From contig JAFYBN010000069.1 of assembly GCA_017540175.1 (NCBI GenBank), forward strand, positions 1-35,997: a stretch of 35,997 bases of DNA, written 5' to 3'. Below are positions 1 through 7,510 of the stretch, piece by piece. Source of the stretch: Clostridia bacterium. GTDB lineage: Bacteria > Bacillota > Clostridia > Oscillospirales > CAG-272. The stretch's first letter is position 1. Every line of letters begins with the position of its first letter. The notes under the pieces are model-generated. The model was not told the DNA's origin, made no database searches, and worked only from the letters and a program-made list of their open reading frames with translations. Made by a program: the position numbers and the translations under genes.

Positions 1-163
1 ATCCCTTCAAAAACTGGGGTTCTCCGTCTCTCTGTCTTAAGTTTCTTTTATACTCTGTTTCCCGCAAGCCTTCTTTTGAAGACCTGCCCTTTTGTTCTGC
101 CTTTTTTCCTACGCTGCTTTGAGGGTTTTCAGAACAGCCCCATCTTTGTTCGTCTTGAATCTC
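1..163. other. AT-rich sequence downstream of ackA
   Basis: This is a pyrimidine-rich, relatively AT-rich stretch beyond the ackA stop codon. I see no convincing coding sequence and no clear GC-rich hairpin followed by a T-run, so the ackA terminator is either weak or beyond the window edge. A short CTTC-TTTT-GAAG inverted repeat is present near position 70-81 but is too small to interpret. Confidence 0.4.
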
Positions 164-1384
164 TTATTTCTTCAGCGAATTGACGATCTCCTCGGTATCG
201 GACGCGATCATCAGCTCCTCGTTCGTCGGCAGGACGTAGACCTTGACCTTCGAATCCGGCGTGGAGAGCTCCACGGTGTTGGGCTGATGGTGGGTCACGG
301 CGTTGAGCTCGCGATTGATCTTGATGCCGTAGTATTCCATATTCGCGCAGGCGCGGTCTCTCAGCTCGGGGTTGTTCTCGCCCATGCCCGCGGTCCAGAC
401 GACGGCGTCAAGCCCGTTCATCGCGGCGGCGTACGCGCCGATGAACTTCTTGCACTGATACGCGAGCGTGGAAGCGGCGATATACGCGCGCTCATTGCCC
501 TGAAGGATGGCGGCCTCGATATCGCGGCTGTCGGAGGAAATGCCGGAAATGCCGAGGAAGCCGCACTTCTTGTTCATATACTCGCTCATCTCGGCGGGGG
601 TGAAGCCCTCTTTTTCCATGATATAGGGCACGATGGCGGGGTCGATGGAGCCGCAGCGGGTGCCCATGATCACGCCGTCGAGGGGCGTGAAGCCCATGGA
701 GGTGTCGATGCACTTGCCGCCCTTGACCGCGGAGATCGAAGCGCCGTTGCCGATGTGGCAGGTCACGATCTTGGTCTCTTCGAGGGGCTTGTCAAGGAGC
801 TTCGCCATTTCACGCGCCACAAAGCGGTGGGAGGTGCCGTGCGCGCCGTAGCGGCGGATGTGGTACTTCTCGTACATATCCCAGGAAATGCCGTACATAT
901 ACGCCTGCGGGGGCATGGTCTGATGGAACGCGGTGTCGAAAACGAGGACCTGCGGCTTGTCCGGCATGACGGCGAGACAGCCCTTGATGCCCATGATGTG
1001 CGGACCGGTGTGAAGGGGAGCGAAGTCGCGGCAGAGCTCGAGCTTCGCGAGGACTTCGTCGTTCAGAAGCACGGATTCGAAGAAATAGGGACCGCCGTGA
1101 ACGATACGGTGACCGACGCCCTCGATCTCGTTCATGTCCTTGATGACGCCGATTTTCGGATCGGGGCAGGTCAGATATTTGATGACGACCTCGGTCGCGA
1201 CGGCGTGGTCCGCCATCGGGATATCGACCTTCAGCTTTTCGCCGTTTTCACCCTGACGGTGCTCGATGCGCCCGTCGATGCCGATGCGCTCGCAAATGCC
1301 CTTCGCAAGGACGGATTCGGTCGCGGTGTCGAAGAGCTGATACTTCAGGGACGAGGAACCGGCGTTGACAACTAAGACTTTCAT
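164..1384 (-). CDS. ackA: Acetate kinase
   Basis: Acetate kinase transfers the phosphate of acetyl phosphate to ADP, the last step of the fermentative Pta-AckA route, in the cytoplasm. The 406-residue product matches the usual length of about 400. It opens with the family signature VLVVNAGSSSLKYQLF and has DTAFHQTMP, GAHGTSHRFV, the nucleotide-binding stretch CHIGNGAS and the C-terminal GMGENNPELR region. The ATG is preceded by GGAGG about 10 nt upstream. The gene is transcribed alone, divergently from tmcAL, from a promoter whose -10 overlaps that of its neighbour. No pta gene lies beside it, so the phosphotransacetylase must be elsewhere. Confidence 0.97.
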   Translation of the reverse strand: MKVLVVNAGSSSLKYQLFDTATESVLAKGICERIGIDGRIEHRQGENGEKLKVDIPMADHAVATEVVIKYLTCPDPKIGVIKDMNEIEGVGHRIVHGGPYFFESVLLNDEVLAKLELCRDFAPLHTGPHIMGIKGCLAVMPDKPQVLVFDTAFHQTMPPQAYMYGISWDMYEKYHIRRYGAHGTSHRFVAREMAKLLDKPLEETKIVTCHIGNGASISAVKGGKCIDTSMGFTPLDGVIMGTRCGSIDPAIVPYIMEKEGFTPAEMSEYMNKKCGFLGISGISSDSRDIEAAILQGNERAYIAASTLAYQCKKFIGAYAAAMNGLDAVVWTAGMGENNPELRDRACANMEYYGIKINRELNAVTHHQPNTVELSTPDSKVKVYVLPTNEELMIASDTEEIVNSLKK

Positions 1385-1415
1385 GTGGGGTTTTCCTCCG
1401 ATTTTCAGTTATGGG

Positions 1416-1444
1416 TTGACAGTTTTTCAAAGACTGGATATAAT
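1416..1444 (+). promoter_or_regulatory. Sigma-A type promoter of tmcAL
   Basis: TTGACA at 1416-1421, a 17-nt spacer and TATAAT at 1439-1444 match the housekeeping consensus at every position. The expected start near 1451 gives a leader of about 55 nt. The -10 overlaps the -10 of the divergent ackA promoter. Confidence 0.85.
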
Positions 1445-1471
1445 TATATATGAAAAGAAGGCAAAAAACAA
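1443..1471 (-). promoter_or_regulatory. Sigma-A type promoter of ackA
   Basis: On the minus strand, TTGTTT (1466-1471), a 17-nt spacer and TATAAT (1443-1448) form a promoter with an expected start near 1436, about 50 nt before the ackA ATG. It shares two base pairs of its -10 with the opposite tmcAL promoter. Confidence 0.7.
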
Positions 1472-1505
1472 GAACTTTGCGGCACTTTGTAGGATAAAAT
1501 AAAAG

Positions 1506-2642
1506 ATGAGAAATTCCACAGCCATAATTTGTGAACTTAACCCAATCCACCCGGGGCACAGACACCTCTTAAAGCTCGCGAGCGCGACGTTTTCCCCCAT
1601 CATTGCCGTCGTGGGCGGCAATTTCACGCAGCGCGGGGAGGCGGCGCTCTGGGACGCGTACGTCCGGGCGCGCTCAGCCGTGCTCTGCGGAGCCGATCTC
1701 GCCCTGCTTCTCCCGTACCCCTGGTGCGCGGCGGGAGCGGAGGATTTCGCGCGGGGCGGCGCGGCGGTCGCGGCGGGGGTGGGCGCGGATTCGCTGACCT
1801 TCGGCTCGGAGTCCGGCGATCTGATCGGTCTCGAAAAAGCGGCGGCCCTTCGCGCCTCGGAGGCGTTCGGCGAACGCTACCGCGCGGCGGAGAGCAGCGG
1901 CAGGACCCGCGGAAGCGCGGCGGTTTATGAAGAAGTCATGCGCACGCTCGGCGGCCCGGACACGCTCGGTCCAAACGACAAGCTCGGGCTCGAATACATC
2001 CGCTTCGGCAGAGCGGCGGGGATCGGCGCTTTTCATCCGATCCGCAGGCTTGACGGACTGCCGTCCGCATCAGAGATCCGGGACGTTCTGCGCACAGCTC
2101 CGGACGGATGGGAGGCCGCTTCGGACCTTGTCGCCGCGGAGGCGCGGGAGCTCTTTGAAGCCGCGCCCCGCTGTGATCCCGCCCGGTATGAGGCGCTGCT
2201 CTACACCCACGCGCTTCTCTTCGTCGGCGGGGACGAGACCTCCTCCATCCTGCGCTATGCGGCGAAGGCGGCGCGGCAGACGATCGATCCGGGAGAGTTC
2301 ATGCGCGCCCTTCCGACGAAAAAGTACACGGCTGCGCGCATGCGGCGTGAACTGCTTCGATCCGTCATAGACGGGGGAACGTTTGAAAGCGAAGCCATGG
2401 CGAAGACCGATCCGCGCTGGACCGTTCTTCTCGCGGCAAACGCGCGGGGGCGCGCGTATCTCGCCGGGAACCGGGATCGTTTCCGCATCCCCGTCGTCGT
2501 GAAGCCCGCCGACCTGTCTGCGCTGGACGAGGAAGCGAAGCGGCAGAACGCGCTGAACCGGAGAGCGGACGAGGTGTACGCCTATCTCGCCGGTCTTCCG
2601 GTCGACACGTATGTGAAGATGAAACCCGCGATGGAAGACTGA
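1506..2642 (+). CDS. tmcAL: tRNA(Met) cytidine acetate ligase (TmcAL/YlbM family)
   Basis: Members of this family make N4-acetylcytidine at the wobble position of elongator tRNA(Met) using acetate and ATP; acetate is activated as acetyl-AMP. The 378-residue product begins with the nucleotidyltransferase signature: an ICELNPIHPGH motif with HxGH at residues 15-18, followed by VVGGNFTQRGE, both typical of the family. The C-terminal half is diverged but has the usual length (B. subtilis YlbM is about 415). The ATG has only a weak AGGAT ribosome site 12 nt upstream. Its head-to-head position with acetate kinase is notable because both enzymes handle acetate; a regulatory link is inference only. 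The reading frame is unusually GC-rich, giving many spurious antisense frames. Confidence 0.9.
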   Translation: MRNSTAIICELNPIHPGHRHLLKLASATFSPIIAVVGGNFTQRGEAALWDAYVRARSAVLCGADLALLLPYPWCAAGAEDFARGGAAVAAGVGADSLTFGSESGDLIGLEKAAALRASEAFGERYRAAESSGRTRGSAAVYEEVMRTLGGPDTLGPNDKLGLEYIRFGRAAGIGAFHPIRRLDGLPSASEIRDVLRTAPDGWEAASDLVAAEARELFEAAPRCDPARYEALLYTHALLFVGGDETSSILRYAAKAARQTIDPGEFMRALPTKKYTAARMRRELLRSVIDGGTFESEAMAKTDPRWTVLLAANARGRAYLAGNRDRFRIPVVVKPADLSALDEEAKRQNALNRRADEVYAYLAGLPVDTYVKMKPAMED

Positions 2643-2655
2643 CCGTTCAAAAAAC

Positions 2656-2698
2656 AAGGGCCTGCCGCGCTTTCGATGCTGATAGTCGGCAGACCCTT
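2656..2698. terminator. Bidirectional intrinsic terminator between tmcAL and the tatD-linked radical SAM gene
   Basis: AAGGG-C-CTGCCG (2656-2667) pairs with CGGCAG-A-CCCTT (2687-2698), with one internal mismatch. In the minus direction the stem is followed by TTGTTTTTT, a good terminator tail for the nagA-metG-tatD operon. In the plus direction the tail (TTGTATG) is weaker but would serve tmcAL. Confidence 0.75.
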
Positions 2699-2729
2699 TG
2701 TATGTATGATTGCGTCTAGCGTCGCTTCG

Positions 2730-3335
2730 TTATCCGTGAATCATTTCCCGGATCCGGAATTTCGCGCCGATGCTTTCCGCGATGGCGGCGCAGCGTTCGA
2801 TGTCGTCGTCCGGAATGGTCCCGCGCACCACGGTCAAAACGACCGTCGGCACGTATTTCACGACCTCCCGTGCAAATTTCACCACGCCGGAGAAGGTGTC
2901 CTCGCCGAAGCGGGGACGGCAGATCTTGTTGTAGGTCTCCGGGTCCGCGGCGTTGATGCTGATCGAGACGCAGTCCACAAGTCCCTTGAACATCGGCGCG
3001 GTATCCTCGGCGAGAATGAAGGAGGCGTGCCCGTTCGTGTTGACGCGGATCGGCACCGTCGTCTTTTCCCGGATGAATTTGCAGGTTTCAAGCATATCGT
3101 ACAGGCGGCAGGTCGGCTCGCCGTAGCCGCAGAAGACGATTTCCTTGAATTTGTTCAGCGTGTTATAGGAGGAGAGGTCCGCGAAAATCTCCGCGAGCGT
3201 GGGGTCCCGCTCCAGAAAGAGATCGGGATAGGGCTCGTTCGGGGCGATCTCGCGCACGCAGAACACGCACCGGTTGGTACAGTGCCCCGTGATATTCACA
3301 TACAGACTGTTTTTGATGACGTAGGTGATGACCAT
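2730..3335 (-). CDS. TatD-linked radical SAM protein
   Basis: A short (201-residue) radical S-adenosylmethionine protein. The cluster-binding motif C19-x3-C23-x2-C26 (GHCTNRCVFC) lies near the N-terminus. It is followed by FCGYGEPTCR, which resembles the GGEP-type SAM-binding strand, and a strand with VNTNGHA. It matches the small radical SAM family usually encoded next to tatD in Firmicutes; the substrate is unknown. Here it is the last gene of the nagA-metG-tatD operon, 38 bp after tatD, with AGGAGG 5 nt before the ATG. No extra Cys-rich SPASM domain is visible, so it is not a sulfatase maturase. Confidence 0.85.
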   Translation of the reverse strand: MVITYVIKNSLYVNITGHCTNRCVFCVREIAPNEPYPDLFLERDPTLAEIFADLSSYNTLNKFKEIVFCGYGEPTCRLYDMLETCKFIREKTTVPIRVNTNGHASFILAEDTAPMFKGLVDCVSISINAADPETYNKICRPRFGEDTFSGVVKFAREVVKYVPTVVLTVVRGTIPDDDIERCAAIAESIGAKFRIREMIHG

Positions 3336-3351
3336 GACATCCTCCTGATCG

Positions 3352-3371
3352 GGAGCCGCGGGTGCGGCTCC
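3352..3371 (-). other. Perfect hairpin between tatD and the radical SAM gene
   Basis: GGAGCCGC and GCGGCTCC form an 8-bp stem with a 4-nt loop in the intergenic RNA, directly upstream of the AGGAGG ribosome site. There is no T-run, so it is not a terminator. It may be an mRNA stabiliser or processing site. Confidence 0.5.
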
Positions 3372-3373
3372 GT

Positions 3374-4165
3374 TTATTTAGTCCGCCCGAAAAAGGCGGA
3401 GGCGTTCTGATAGGTTAGCTCGGCGGCGTCTTCCGGCGCGAGTCCCCTGATCGAAGCGACAGCTTCGAGCGTATGATGGAGATACCCGGAATAGTTGATC
3501 TCGCCGCGGTGAGGAACGGGCGGCAGATAGGGGCAGTCCGTCTCCACGAGCAGTTTGTCCGCGTCAACAGCTAAGGCGGCTTCCTTCAGCCGGTTCGCGT
3601 TCTTGTAAGTCACGGGACCGGAAAAGGAGATGTGCCAGCCCATGGCGCAGTACTGCCGCGCAAGCTCCGCGCCCCCCGAAAAGCTGTGCAGAACGCCGCA
3701 GTTTTCGCGGTGCGCCGCGATCAGATCGAAGGTGGGACCCGCCGCGTCGCGCGAATGGATGACGACGGGAAGGGAAAGCCTTGCCGCCATTTCCAGCTGC
3801 GCCGCGAAAACGTATTCCTGCCGCTCTCTGTTCGTGCCGTCGTAGTGGAAATCGTAACCGATCTCCCCGATCGCGCGGACCTTTTCGTGCGCCGCCATCG
3901 CCTCGATCCGGGCGAGCGCCGCGTCCAGCGAGATCGCGGGGATCTCCTGCGCGTCGCAGGGATGGATCCCCACGGCGGCGACGACAAAATCAAACTCCTC
4001 GGCGAGGGCTACGGATTCTTCCGAGGTCCCCACGGACGAGCCGACGTTGCAGATCATCTCCACGCCCTCGGCATGAGCTTTGAGCAGCGCGCCGCGTCCG
4101 CCGCCCTCGAATTCCTCTTCGAAGCGGCGGTCGTTGTAATGCGCGTGCGAATCGAACAGACGCAT
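3374..4165 (-). CDS. tatD: TatD family metal-dependent hydrolase / DNase
   Basis: A 263-residue TIM-barrel hydrolase of the TatD/YabD family, proteins with 3'-5' exonuclease or DNase activity in characterised members. Visible metal ligands and motifs are DSHAHYND with H7 and H9, GEIGYDFHYD, VIHSRDA, VLHSFSGG and the ETDCPYL strand carrying the late Asp. The frame stays open about 34 codons upstream, but that extension lies inside metG. The start chosen is the ATG at 4165, which shares its A with the metG stop codon (TGATG), so the two genes are translationally coupled. metG followed by tatD is the B. subtilis metS-yabD arrangement. Confidence 0.93.
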   Translation of the reverse strand: MRLFDSHAHYNDRRFEEEFEGGGRGALLKAHAEGVEMICNVGSSVGTSEESVALAEEFDFVVAAVGIHPCDAQEIPAISLDAALARIEAMAAHEKVRAIGEIGYDFHYDGTNRERQEYVFAAQLEMAARLSLPVVIHSRDAAGPTFDLIAAHRENCGVLHSFSGGAELARQYCAMGWHISFSGPVTYKNANRLKEAALAVDADKLLVETDCPYLPPVPHRGEINYSGYLHHTLEAVASIRGLAPEDAAELTYQNASAFFGRTK

Positions 4166-6123
4166 CAGCGGACTCTTTCTCCGAGCGGGGTCTCGGGATC
4201 GAGGAAGACGACCCGTACCACCTCTTCGCCGGACGCGAGGATCATGCCGTTCGATTCGATGCCGCACAGGACCGCGGGCTTCAGATTTGCGACGACAATG
4301 ATCTTTTTGCCGACGAGCGCTTCCGGCTCGTAGAATTTCGCGATGCCGGAGACCACGGTGCGCTGTTCGTATCCGAGATCGAGCGTCAGCTTTAAGAGCT
4401 TCTTCGCCCGCGGCACTCTTTCACACGCGGCGACCTGCGCCGTGCGCAGCTCCACGCCCATGAAATCGTCGATGGAGATCATGGCGACGCCCTCGGGCTT
4501 CTCCGGCTTTTCGGCGGCCTTCGCCTTTTCCTCTTCCGCTTTTTTCGCCGCGGCGCGCTCTTCTTCGATTTCGGCAAGCAGCTTCTGCTCGTCGATGCGC
4601 GCGAAGAGCGGGGATGCCTCGCCGGTCACGGAACCGGGCGCGAGCCCTCCGAACGATGAAAGGGATTCGAACGAACGGCAATCCGTGCCGATCTGCGCGA
4701 AAATGGAATCGGAGGTCCCGGGGGTGATCGGAGCGAGCATGACCGCGCCCTGACGGATGACCTCGAGCAGATTGTAAAGGACTGTGCCGAGCCGCGCCCT
4801 GTTCTCCTCGCTCTTTGCGAGCGTCCACGGCGTGGTCTCGTCGATATACTTGTTCGCCCGTCTCAGCATCGTGAAGACGTCCGCGCAGGCGTCGGCAAGG
4901 TGCAGGGAATCCATGTCGGCGGTGTAGCTTTCGAACGCCTTTTTGAGCGTGTCCTTCAGCTCGGCGTCCGTGCCCTCTTCGCCCGCGGGGGCGGGGACGA
5001 CGCCGTCGAAATACTTCTTCGTCATGGCGACGGTGCGGGACACGAGGTTGCCGAGGTTGTTCGCAAGGTCGGTGTTGTAGCGTCCGATCACGGACTCCAC
5101 GGTGATCGAGCCGTCCGTATTGTACGGCATTTCGGCGAGGCAGTAGTAGCGCACGCCGTCCGTCGTGAAGCGCTTCGCGAGATCGTCCGCGTAGACGACG
5201 TTGCCGCGGGATTTCGACATCTTATCGGTGCCGAAATTGAACCACGGGTGCCCGAATACCTTCTTCGGAAGGGGAACGTCGAGGGACATCAGGAAGATCG
5301 GCCAGTAGATCGAGTGGAAGCGCATGATGTCCTTGCCGATGACGTGGATGTCGCAGGGCCAGTATTTTTGGAAGAGCTCCGGCTGCTCGTCCCGCCCCGC
5401 GTCGTAGCCGAGCGCGGAAATATAGTTCGTCAGGGCGTCCAGCCAGACGTAGACGACGTGCTTCGGATCGGAGTCCACCGGGATGCCCCATTTGAAGCTC
5501 GTGCGGGAGACGCAGAGATCCTGAAGACCGGGGTTGATGAAATTGTTGAGCATCTCGCGCTTGAGGCTTTCGGGCGCGATGAAATCGGGGTTGTCTTCGT
5601 AATACTGCACGAGCCGGTCGACGTATTTGCTCATTTTGAAGAAATACGCCTCTTCCTTCGTGAGCTGGACCTCGCGGCCGCAGTCCGGGCATTTGCCGTC
5701 CTTCAGCTGGGTCTCCGTAAAGAAGGATTCGCAGGGCGTGCAGTACCAGCCCTCATAGTAGCCCTTGTAAATGTCGCCCTTGGCGAGCATTTTTTCGAAA
5801 ATATGCTTAACGTTCGCCTCGTGATCCGCGTCCGTAGTGCGGATGAAGCGGTCGTAGGAGACGTTCATCGAATCCCAGACGCTCTTGATGGAGGCGGCAT
5901 ACCGGTCGACGTATTCCTTCGGGGTGATTCCGGCTTCCTTCGCTTTGTTTTCGATTTTCTGGCCGTGCTCGTCGCTGCCCGTCACAAAATGCACGTCGTA
6001 CCCGCGCAGTCTCTTATACCGCGCGATCGTGTCGGCGCAGATGATGTCGTAGGTGTTGCCGATATGGGGCTTATACGAGGCGTAGGCGATCGCCGTCGTG
6101 ATATAAAACGTTTTCTTTTCCAT
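4165..6123 (-). CDS. metG: Methionyl-tRNA synthetase, long form with C-terminal tRNA-binding domain
   Basis: Charges tRNA(Met) with methionine in the cytoplasm. The 652-residue protein has the HIGH signature as HIGN (20-23), a zinc knuckle with C128, C131, C145 and C148, and KMSKS at 301-305. The alpha-helical anticodon-binding domain follows, then a charged linker, then a C-terminal EMAP/Trbp111-type OB fold (ISIDDFMGVELRTAQV through VSGIAKFY and the terminal PETPLGERVR). This dimerising domain is typical of the Firmicutes form. AAGGAG precedes the ATG. It lies 21 bp after nagA with no T-box or SAM riboswitch in the gap, so it depends on upstream transcription, most likely from the nagA promoter. 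Confidence 0.97.
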   Translation of the reverse strand: MEKKTFYITTAIAYASYKPHIGNTYDIICADTIARYKRLRGYDVHFVTGSDEHGQKIENKAKEAGITPKEYVDRYAASIKSVWDSMNVSYDRFIRTTDADHEANVKHIFEKMLAKGDIYKGYYEGWYCTPCESFFTETQLKDGKCPDCGREVQLTKEEAYFFKMSKYVDRLVQYYEDNPDFIAPESLKREMLNNFINPGLQDLCVSRTSFKWGIPVDSDPKHVVYVWLDALTNYISALGYDAGRDEQPELFQKYWPCDIHVIGKDIMRFHSIYWPIFLMSLDVPLPKKVFGHPWFNFGTDKMSKSRGNVVYADDLAKRFTTDGVRYYCLAEMPYNTDGSITVESVIGRYNTDLANNLGNLVSRTVAMTKKYFDGVVPAPAGEEGTDAELKDTLKKAFESYTADMDSLHLADACADVFTMLRRANKYIDETTPWTLAKSEENRARLGTVLYNLLEVIRQGAVMLAPITPGTSDSIFAQIGTDCRSFESLSSFGGLAPGSVTGEASPLFARIDEQKLLAEIEEERAAAKKAEEEKAKAAEKPEKPEGVAMISIDDFMGVELRTAQVAACERVPRAKKLLKLTLDLGYEQRTVVSGIAKFYEPEALVGKKIIVVANLKPAVLCGIESNGMILASGEEVVRVVFLDPETPLGERVR

Positions 6124-6144
6124 GAATATCTCCTTTATGAGAAC

Positions 6145-7296
6145 TCAGATCCGCTCGCCCATGATCCAGACGGACTGGAGCGAGGGCGCGGTTTTGTCTT
6201 CGATCATCAGAATGTCCGCGCGTTTCCCGACGGAGAGGGCACCGCATTCGCTTTCGATCCCGACCATGGCGGCGGGGTTCGCCGTCGCGCAGGGAAGGGC
6301 TTCTTCCAGCGGCTTGCCGGTGAATTTCATATAATTGACGAGCGCGCGGAAGAGATCGAGGGTGCTGCCGGCGAGCGCGCCGTCGGAGTTGACGGCCCTG
6401 CCGTTCTTCACGATGACGGGCAGTCCGGCAATCCCGTACACCCCGTCCGGCATGGCGGCGGCTTCCATCGAATCGGTGATGAGAACGAGCTTGTCCGAGG
6501 GCTTGACGCGGCTCGCGAGCGCGATCATGGCGGGGTGGATGTGCTCGCCGTCGCAGATCAGCTCGGTGTACGCCTCGTCGGAAAGCAGGGAAGCGATCGC
6601 GTTGCCCGGCTCGCGGTGATGCACGGGACGCATCGCGTTGAAGGTGTGGGTGAACGAGGTCGCGCCCCACTCCACCGCGCGGCGCGCTTCTTCAAAGGTC
6701 GCGTCGCTGTGGGCCATCCCGACGGTCGCGCCGAGCTTCAGCGCGGTTTTGACGAATTCCTCGCCGCCCTCCAGCTCGAGCGCGGCGGAAACGTGGATGG
6801 GCAGGGGCAGAAAATCCTTTAAGAACGACGCAAGCTCGTCAGCGTCGAGAGGAGCGAGCAGTTCTTCCGCGTGCGCGCCGCGGCGCTTCGGATTGAGATA
6901 GCGCCCTTCGAGGTGGATCCCGGCGATGTGCGCGAGACCCGTCTCCGGCATTCGGTTTTCGGCGACGGCGGCGGCGGAAGCGCGGAGGGACTCCGGCGTC
7001 GCGGAGGCGAAGGTCGCCATGAGGGTCGTGGTACCCGCTTTCGCGTAGGACGCGCGCATTTTGCGGCAGCCTTCCGCGTCCGCGGAATTGAAATCAAAGC
7101 CGGAGCGCCCGTGCGTGTGAACGTCCACGAGCCCGGGGAGAAGGTACTTGCCCGAGCAGTCGACGACCTTCGCGTCCCCGGCGTCGATGTGTTCTTCGAT
7201 GGCGGTCACGATCCCGTCCACGGCGTAAAGATCCGCCCGGACGAACCTGCGTTCGGCGGTCCGATAGACGAGACCGTTCTGAAACAGCGTGCGCAT
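6145..7296 (-). CDS. nagA: N-acetylglucosamine-6-phosphate deacetylase
   Basis: Converts N-acetylglucosamine-6-phosphate to glucosamine-6-phosphate and acetate, feeding amino sugars into glycolysis or cell-wall synthesis. The 383-residue amidohydrolase shows the family landmarks: LPGLVDVHTHGRSGFDF, the metal Glu in HLEGRYLNPKRRGAH, the metal His residues in MAHSDATFEEA and FTHTFNAM, and the catalytic Asp in LITDSMEAAAMPDGVYG. The frame is open eight codons further up, but the ATG at 7296 has GGGAGG at the right distance and is preferred. It heads the nagA-metG-tatD-radical SAM operon. Its promoter carries a long perfect inverted repeat, so a dedicated regulator is likely. Confidence 0.95.
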   Translation of the reverse strand: MRTLFQNGLVYRTAERRFVRADLYAVDGIVTAIEEHIDAGDAKVVDCSGKYLLPGLVDVHTHGRSGFDFNSADAEGCRKMRASYAKAGTTTLMATFASATPESLRASAAAVAENRMPETGLAHIAGIHLEGRYLNPKRRGAHAEELLAPLDADELASFLKDFLPLPIHVSAALELEGGEEFVKTALKLGATVGMAHSDATFEEARRAVEWGATSFTHTFNAMRPVHHREPGNAIASLLSDEAYTELICDGEHIHPAMIALASRVKPSDKLVLITDSMEAAAMPDGVYGIAGLPVIVKNGRAVNSDGALAGSTLDLFRALVNYMKFTGKPLEEALPCATANPAAMVGIESECGALSVGKRADILMIEDKTAPSLQSVWIMGERI

Positions 7297-7348
7297 GGGA
7301 TGCCTCCCGTAGTCTTCCATGAGATGGGATATTTAATACCATTGTGAT

Positions 7349-7377
7349 ATTATAACAGAAAAACGTCTTTTTGGCAA
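7349..7377 (-). promoter_or_regulatory. Promoter of the nagA-metG-tatD operon
   Basis: On the minus strand, TTGCCA (7372-7377), 17 nt and TATAAT (7349-7354), with an extended TG one base upstream of the -10. The expected start is about 45 nt before the nagA ATG. Confidence 0.8.
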
Positions 7378-7385
7378 GACGTTTT
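7360..7385. promoter_or_regulatory. Operator-like inverted repeat over the nagA -35
   Basis: AAAACGTCTT (7360-7369) and AAGACGTTTT (7376-7385) are perfect 10-bp inverted arms separated by 6 bp. They cover the -35 hexamer and most of the spacer of the nagA promoter, where a bound repressor would block RNA polymerase. The sequence does not look like the TGGTCTAGACCA-type sites of NagR/DasR regulators. The protein that binds it is unknown. Confidence 0.65.
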
Positions 7386-7490
7386 CGCTGTATAAATTGT
7401 ACGGGAATAAGGGGGAGAGCGTAACTGAAATTGCGCGGAATACACGAATCCGCGGGAGTGCGTTCAAAAAAATTCAAAAATACATGTTCG

Positions 7491-7510
7491 GATCGGGCAA
7501 AAATCCGATC
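7491..7510 (-). terminator. Possible weak terminator after the sulfatase gene
   Basis: GATCGG and CCGATC form a 6-bp stem overlapping the sulfatase stop codon. Two T-runs follow about 10 nt later on the minus strand (7466-7481). The spacing is poor for a classical terminator, so termination here is uncertain. Some read-through into nagA is possible. Confidence 0.35.

Noticed and set aside
92-1375. 427-codon plus-strand open frame
   Set aside because: Antisense to acetate kinase.
2730-3335. Sulfatase maturase for the nearby sulfatase
   Set aside because: The protein is only 201 residues and lacks the extra Cys-rich clusters of maturases; it matches the small TatD-linked radical SAM family.
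6124-6144. T-box or SAM riboswitch before metG
   Set aside because: The gap is only 21 bp and contains little more than a ribosome site.
4900-6822. 640-codon plus-strand open frame
   Set aside because: Antisense to metG and nagA, both with intact catalytic motifs; no ribosome site or family likeness.
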